From Rikenellaceae bacterium UBA1749 (GTDB taxonomy: Bacteria; Bacteroidota; Bacteroidia; Bacteroidales; Rikenellaceae), in contig DCHP01000064.1 of NCBI GenBank assembly GCA_002315675.1, forward strand, positions 1-9,776: a stretch of DNA of 9,776 nucleotides, read 5' to 3'. A program made the position numbers and the translations under genes. Under the pieces are notes generated by a model. It did not search any database and had not been told where the DNA came from. It saw only the letters and a program-made list of their open reading frames with translations. Below are positions 6,218 through 9,776 of the stretch, one piece after another (position 1 is the stretch's first letter; each line of letters starts with the position of its first letter).

Positions 6218-8266
6218 ATGGTACTGCGTTTATTTTCTGACTCTGTCTGTTTTGCTTTGATGCCGAAGTCTTTGTCTGCTATTTTGTTGACTCTGGCCTC
6301 TTTATCCTGCATGCATGCAGGTGCGCAGACTGTGCCTCATATGGTACAGATTAAGGGCGGAACTTTTACCATGGGTAATACCATCAACTGTACTGCTGCT
6401 GAAATGGATATGTCAGATGAAAAACCTGCCCATAAAGTGCGGTTGTCATCATTTCTGATGTCGGAATGCGAAATTACAAATAGTCAGTTTGAGGAATTCA
6501 GGCCTTCCCATAAAACTTTAAGAGGTAAGAATAACGGAATATCATCATCCGATGATGAGGCTGTTGTATATGTATCGTACTATGATGCTGTAGAGTATTG
6601 TAACTGGCTGTCAGATAAGACAAAACGAAAATTCAGATTGCCTACGGAAGCTGAATGGGAATATGCCTGCAAGGCTGGTACGGATACTCCATATTTTTTT
6701 GGTGATTCACTTCCTGCATCCTTGTTGAAGAATCAATGTACTGTCAGGGATTTCAAGAAAGTCTCGCTTAGGGTTAGACAGACACCTTCAAATTCATACG
6801 GCCTTTTTGATATGCATGGAAATGTTGAGGAATGGTGCCTGGACTGGTTCTCAGCATATCAATCAGAAGGTAATGATAGAGTTCAGAAGAATCCGGCTGG
6901 AACCAGGAAAGGCCAGTTCAAAATTACAAGAGGTGGAAGTCATAGCACTCCTGTAATTTTTTTGCGAAGTACATGCAGAATGGCTATGATTCCTGAAGAC
7001 AGTCATAGTCAGACAGGTTTCAGAATTGTTGAATCTGACCTTGAGTATCCTGATGATTTCTCGTTCTGTAATGATCTGATACCTGAAAGTCTGATACCAA
7101 AACCTATGTCCCCGGAAAAGGTGTTGTCTGCAACCAATAGTAATCAGTATGCATATGGTGCGTCGGCAAAAGATGTAGCCGTATTCAAGGAACCTGTTCC
7201 ATATGTCATTGATCCTGTATATAGCCATAATCATCAACCTGCGATATGTTACTGTCAAAGTGGAGATATTTTGGCATGCTGGTATTCCACAGACCGGGAA
7301 AATGGGAGGGGAATGGTGGAATTATGCTCAAGACTTCATCCTGGAGAGGATGAATGGACGAAAGCCGAAATGTTTTTCAGAGTTCCAGGAAGAAATATTA
7401 CAGGTCTGTCGCTTCTCAATGATAATGGTATATTACGTCATATCAATGGGGTAGAGGCCAGTGGAGACTGGCAGAACCTTGCTATGATCCAAAGGCTCAG
7501 TTATGATGATGGGTATACATGGACAACTCCTGAAATAATAGAGAAGGAACATTCAAAACGCCATCAGGTGATTGCAGGTGCATTCAAAGACTCTAAGGAC
7601 GTATTAATCCAGCTTTGTGATGCTGGACCTGGGGGCAATGACGGAACGTCCATTCACAAGAGTACTGATAACGGAAAAACATGGACAGATCTATGGGATA
7701 GCATACCGGTAAGGGAATTCAGAGATGGAGAGACAGGGACAACCATAGCGGGAATCCATGCGGGAGCAGTAGAACTCAGTGATGGATCCATACTTGCATT
7801 AGGACGCGGAAATACAATTGAAGGCAGAATGCCTATGAGCATATCACGGGATGGCGGGCGTACATGGATGTATTCGCCATCTGAATTTCCTCCTATTTCA
7901 TCTGGTCAGCGTCTTGTCCTTATGCGTTTGCGGGAGGGACCGATTCTTCTTATATCATTTACAGATTATCCGGAAATAACACCAGATGGTAAACATGGAC
8001 TTATTATTGACAATAAGTTGTCATTTGGTCTTTTCGCATCACTGTCTTTTGACGATGGAAAGACATGGCCTGTGAAAAAACTTATTTCGGACGGTAAGTA
8101 CCGTGAACTTGACGGTGGTGCCTGGACAGGGCCTTTTATAATGGATGAAACTCATGCTGAACCCAAAGGGTATATGGCCGCAGTCCAATCTCCGGATGGA
8201 ATAATTCACCTGATAAGTAGCCGTATTTATTATGCCTTTAACTTAAACTGGCTTCTCAAAAGATAA
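6218..8266 (+). CDS. Secreted FGE-fold / sialidase-like BNR fusion protein
   Basis: The 682-residue protein is probably exported. The hydrophobic stretch SLSAILLTLASLS with cleavage after AGA (near residue 36) makes a signal peptide; ATG 6260 is an equally good start and gives a more typical one. Residues 40-272 form an FGE-sulfatase (SUMF1-like) domain: GGTFTMG (47-53), RLPTEAEWEYA (140-150), GNVEEW (201-206), RGGS (238-241) and a final TGFRIV. The two catalytic cysteines of true formylglycine-generating enzymes, which lie just after RGGS, appear absent (the segment reads SHSTPVIFLRSTCRMA), so sulfatase activation is unlikely. Residues 330-680 form a BNR (PF13088-like) six-blade propeller with four Asp boxes (SYDDGYTW 428, STDNGKTW 482, SRDGGRTW 543, SFDDGKTW 610). 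No FRIP motif of classical sialidases is seen, so its sugar specificity is open. It may act on or bind glycans in the periplasm or outside the cell. It follows the aldolase gene by 55 bp. Confidence 0.8.
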   Translation: MVLRLFSDSVCFALMPKSLSAILLTLASLSCMHAGAQTVPHMVQIKGGTFTMGNTINCTAAEMDMSDEKPAHKVRLSSFLMSECEITNSQFEEFRPSHKTLRGKNNGISSSDDEAVVYVSYYDAVEYCNWLSDKTKRKFRLPTEAEWEYACKAGTDTPYFFGDSLPASLLKNQCTVRDFKKVSLRVRQTPSNSYGLFDMHGNVEEWCLDWFSAYQSEGNDRVQKNPAGTRKGQFKITRGGSHSTPVIFLRSTCRMAMIPEDSHSQTGFRIVESDLEYPDDFSFCNDLIPESLIPKPMSPEKVLSATNSNQYAYGASAKDVAVFKEPVPYVIDPVYSHNHQPAICYCQSGDILACWYSTDRENGRGMVELCSRLHPGEDEWTKAEMFFRVPGRNITGLSLLNDNGILRHINGVEASGDWQNLAMIQRLSYDDGYTWTTPEIIEKEHSKRHQVIAGAFKDSKDVLIQLCDAGPGGNDGTSIHKSTDNGKTWTDLWDSIPVREFRDGETGTTIAGIHAGAVELSDGSILALGRGNTIEGRMPMSISRDGGRTWMYSPSEFPPISSGQRLVLMRLREGPILLISFTDYPEITPDGKHGLIIDNKLSFGLFASLSFDDGKTWPVKKLISDGKYRELDGGAWTGPFIMDETHAEPKGYMAAVQSPDGIIHLISSRIYYAFNLNWLLKR

Positions 8267-8304
8267 TTGATACTGTCAGAATAAGATAAGCCATTAGTCC
8301 AAAG

Positions 8305-8324
8305 ATTTAGATTTGGATCTAAAT
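8305..8324. terminator. Weak hairpin at convergent gene ends
   Basis: ATTTAGAT (8305-8312) and ATCTAAAT (8317-8324) form a perfect 8-bp stem with a TTGG loop. It overlaps the stop codon of the - strand transporter and follows the FGE/sialidase-like gene by 38 bp. A poly-A run lies to its right on the + strand, so neither direction has a classical T-tract after the stem. It may help stop both transcripts but is not a standard intrinsic terminator. Confidence 0.35.
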
Positions 8325-9233
8325 AAAAAATAGAGAAGCTCCTGTTACGCTGATTATGGCACCCAGTATTTCAGCCCAAGTAACTTTCTGCTTCTGAATA
8401 ATAATTGCAAAAGGTATTATCATAATTGGTGTCATAGCCATTAGTGTTGATGCAATTCCACTTGCTGTATACTGAACTGCCAACAAGGAAAAGGAAACGC
8501 CGATAAATGGCCCAAAAATAGTGCCGCCCAGTATGGACAATGATGCTTTCCAATCAGTGAATGCTGGTTTTACTGTCTTTATTTTACCACTTAGAAGCAA
8601 TACAGTGATAAACGCTGCAGCTCCTATTATCATCCTGATTTCTCCTGCTGCAAAAGGGATAAGATTGTTGTCAATTTCTGTCGATCCATAATAGAAACTC
8701 ATACCATATTTGCTACATACAAGTCCAACACCTTGCCCTATACCTGCGCCTATTCCAAGCAGAATCCCCTTTAATGGTAATTTAACCCTTAGATGTCGGC
8801 TGTCATTTTTGCTATAGATTGAAATGGCTATTCCGGTAATTGTAACAATTATTCCAAGCAATGCATTGACTTTGATTGTTTCGTCAAGCAGTAGAATTCC
8901 GGTAGTTGATGCCGCAATCGGCGCTAGGGTCATGAACAACTGGCCAAATCTGGCTCCAATCACTATATATGAGTAGAATAGACAGAAATCTCCGAAAACG
9001 TATCCAATCAACCCTGAAATACTCATCCATAACCAAACCTTCTCATTTGCTCCTGTTGGCAGGAAACAGCCTGTTGTTATTAACAGAAACAGACCTGTAA
9101 TGATTACGGCAAGACTTAAACGGATTGCATTTACTTGATTGGAACCAAGTTTACGGCTTGCATATTCCATGCATAAGGCGGTTATCGTCCAGGAAAATGC
9201 AACCCCAATAGATATTAACTCTCCAATGAACAT
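8319..9233 (-). CDS. EamA/DMT-superfamily inner-membrane transporter
   Basis: A 304-residue protein with about ten hydrophobic segments in two similar halves, the standard drug/metabolite transporter (EamA) arrangement. The N-terminal half begins FIGELISIGVAFSWTITALC and contains GYVFGDFCLFYSYIVIGARF. The second half begins near LPLKGILLGIGAGIGQGVGL (about residue 150) and ends with an ALAVQYTASGIASTLMAMTP-like segment and a hydrophobic tail, as EamA repeats do. The loop ENEKVWLW-like region and cytoplasmic linker (about 140-150) are short. Members export or import amino acids, sugars or nucleotides; the sequence does not reveal the substrate. It is convergent with the FGE/sialidase-like gene and divergent from the tRNA gene, so it is probably monocistronic. 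The start ATG at 9231-9233 gives the expected first helix, and the length is normal for the family. Confidence 0.88.
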   Translation of the reverse strand: MFIGELISIGVAFSWTITALCMEYASRKLGSNQVNAIRLSLAVIITGLFLLITTGCFLPTGANEKVWLWMSISGLIGYVFGDFCLFYSYIVIGARFGQLFMTLAPIAASTTGILLLDETIKVNALLGIIVTITGIAISIYSKNDSRHLRVKLPLKGILLGIGAGIGQGVGLVCSKYGMSFYYGSTEIDNNLIPFAAGEIRMIIGAAAFITVLLLSGKIKTVKPAFTDWKASLSILGGTIFGPFIGVSFSLLAVQYTASGIASTLMAMTPIMIIPFAIIIQKQKVTWAEILGAIISVTGASLFFI

Positions 9234-9301
9234 TTTCCGATATTCTAGTTGCCTTGTTTTATATTCCAGATGCTATGATAGCGACTGCGAAATTACAGAC
9301 C

Positions 9302-9334
9302 TTGAATTAAACTGCAATATTTTTTTTAACTTTG
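9302..9334 (+). promoter_or_regulatory. Promoter of tRNA-Ser
   Basis: TAACTTTG (9327-9334) matches the -7 consensus TAnnTTTG. TTG (9302-9304) lies 22 bp upstream as a -33 element, a spacing slightly longer than usual. The box ends 9 bp before the mature tRNA, so transcription would begin a few bases upstream of it, with only a very short 5' leader to remove. This is the best promoter in the window. Confidence 0.6.
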
Positions 9335-9343
9335 CTGATCCAT

Positions 9344-9430
9344 GGAGAAATGCCAGAGTGGTTGAATGGGCCGCACTCGAAATGCGGTGAACGGGTAACT
9401 GTTCCGTGGGTTCGAATCCCTCTTTCTCCG
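9344..9430 (+). tRNA. tRNA-Ser (anticodon CGA)
   Basis: The 87-nt gene has acceptor stem GGAGAAA (9344-9350) paired with TTTCTCC (9423-9429), discriminator G (9430), an anticodon stem-loop with CCGCA/TGCGG around CTCGAAA (anticodon CGA, reading UCG), a long class II variable arm as in all tRNA-Ser, and T-loop GGTTCGAATCC. CCA is not encoded; the bases after the discriminator are CTA. It is followed by a strong terminator, so it is a single-gene transcript. Class II architecture also occurs in tRNA-Leu and bacterial tRNA-Tyr, but the CGA anticodon and the discriminator G fit serine. Confidence 0.95.
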
Positions 9431-9444
9431 CTAGGAGATAACTT

Positions 9445-9479
9445 AAGATGCTGAAATTTCAGCATCTTCTCTTTTTTTT
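9445..9479 (+). terminator. Intrinsic terminator of tRNA-Ser
   Basis: AAGATGCTGAAA (9445-9456) followed immediately by its exact reverse complement TTTCAGCATCTT (9457-9468) gives a perfect hairpin (the central bases forming the loop). TCTC and eight T residues follow (9472-9479). It is a clear Rho-independent terminator for the tRNA transcript. Confidence 0.85.
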
Positions 9480-9488
9480 AGGGCAAAA

Positions 9489-9512
9489 GTTCCCCAAAAA
9501 GTTCCCCAAAAA
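9489..9512 (+). repeat. Two tandem copies of GTTCCCCAAAAA
   Basis: Exact 12-bp direct repeats at 9489-9500 and 9501-9512, 10 bp after the tRNA terminator T-tract. Short direct repeats of this kind beside a tRNA gene are the form that arm-type integrase binding sites take, but no integrase gene is visible in the window, so this role is an inference. Confidence 0.75.
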
Positions 9513-9535
9513 TTATAATTTAAGAACAATAAAAG

Positions 9536-9555
9536 TTGTATGGAGTTGTGTGGAG
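9536..9555 (+). repeat. Two tandem 10-bp direct repeats TTGTRTGGAG
   Basis: TTGTATGGAG (9536-9545) is followed directly by TTGTGTGGAG (9546-9555), and TTG begins a third, degenerate copy (9556-). It is a second, different set of short direct repeats within 25 bp of the GTTCCCCAAAAA pair. Confidence 0.7.
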
Positions 9556-9575
9556 TTGAATAAATTATTTAACTC
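9553..9575. repeat. Near-perfect 23-bp palindrome
   Basis: GAGTTGAATAA (9553-9563), a central A, and TTATTTAACTC (9565-9575) form an inverted repeat with one mismatch (a G-U pair in RNA). It overlaps the end of the 10-bp repeats. It could be a protein-binding site (operator or recombinase site) or a hairpin; no poly-T follows, so it does not look like a terminator. Confidence 0.6.
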
Positions 9576-9639
9576 ACCCATTACTATTATTTAGATAGCT
9601 GACGGCGACTAAATATCTTAATTTATAATTACGCAGTTT

Positions 9640-9776
9640 ATGTGGCAAATTCACTATTTTATTAAACCGAACAGAGTACCTTGTATTCAGTCCGGTTTAA
9701 GGGGTGCGTATAAGGAAGGTAAACTTATTAAACTACCAATGGCATCTATGCATAGAGTAGTCTATTCTAAAAGACA
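9640..9776 (+). CDS. Partial ORF running off the window, unidentified
   Basis: From ATG 9640 the frame stays open to the end of the window (45 codons), beginning MWQIHYFIKPNRVPCIQSG. The opposite strand has stops in all frames over this stretch. Residues are basic (K, R) and there is no signal peptide. I do not recognise it; the window shows too little to tell an integrase, a small element protein or chance apart. Later in-frame ATGs at 9739 and 9748 could also be the true start. An inverted repeat TTAAACCG/CGGTTTAA (9662-9669, 9693-9700) lies inside it. Confidence 0.3.
   Translation, partial: MWQIHYFIKPNRVPCIQSGLRGAYKEGKLIKLPMASMHRVVYSKR

Larger units (their letters stand above)
9480..9639. 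other. Non-coding repeat-rich stretch beside tRNA-Ser
   Basis: This AT-rich region contains the two repeat sets and the palindrome listed separately. No promoter box or gene is convincing here before the partial ORF at 9640. Its position beside a tRNA gene makes it a candidate attachment-site flank of an integrated element, with the tRNA 3' end as the possible crossover site. Confidence 0.4.

Noticed and set aside
1..9776. CRISPR array, toxin-antitoxin pair, retron or other defence system
   Set aside because: No regularly spaced repeats, paired small genes, reverse transcriptase or nuclease motifs were found; the short repeats at 2587-2630 and 9489-9555 lack spacers.

Overview
The window looks like chromosomal DNA from a Bacteroidota species, most likely of the order Bacteroidales. 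The grounds are a fused DAHP synthase/chorismate mutase of the kind common in Bacteroides relatives, a long Bacteroidota-style M23 endopeptidase, an FGE-fold plus sialidase-like secreted protein, start codons without Shine-Dalgarno sequences, and TAnnTTTG-type -7 promoter boxes, the clearest one in front of the tRNA gene. The genus cannot be fixed from this stretch.

Layout, left to right. Positions 25-2527 (+) hold two overlapping genes: a cytosolic fucosyltransferase-like glycosyltransferase and an exported M23 endopeptidase. They are followed by a 95-base stretch without G on the + strand, built of CT and ACTC microsatellite, and by a hairpin. Positions 2732-3568 (+) encode a small exported protein whose N- and C-terminal helical parts resemble the Spy/DUF4890 type but are separated by a long glycine-rich segment. 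A 230-bp convergent gap carries a partial duplication of the 3' end of that gene and a doubtful 52-residue ORF. Positions 3797-4843 (-) encode DAHP synthase/chorismate mutase. A 260-bp divergent spacer follows, then (+) a PLP-dependent threonine-aldolase-type lyase (5104-6162) and a secreted FGE-fold/sialidase-like fusion protein (6218-8266). A DMT/EamA transporter lies on the - strand (8319-9233). A tRNA-Ser(CGA) with its own promoter and a strong terminator (9344-9479) comes next. The last 300 bp hold short tandem direct repeats, a palindrome and the beginning of an unidentified ORF, which could be one end of an element integrated at the tRNA gene.

The genes do not form one pathway. The first two and the Gly-rich gene relate to the cell envelope. 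aroF-aroQ is central aromatic amino acid synthesis (prephenate supply). The aldolase-type lyase may be co-transcribed with the FGE/sialidase-like gene 55 bp downstream, but a functional link is not evident. I found no clearly new multi-gene system. The observations most worth following are the microsatellite in front of the Gly-rich gene, the domain architecture of that protein and of the FGE/sialidase fusion, and the repeat-rich region beside tRNA-Ser.
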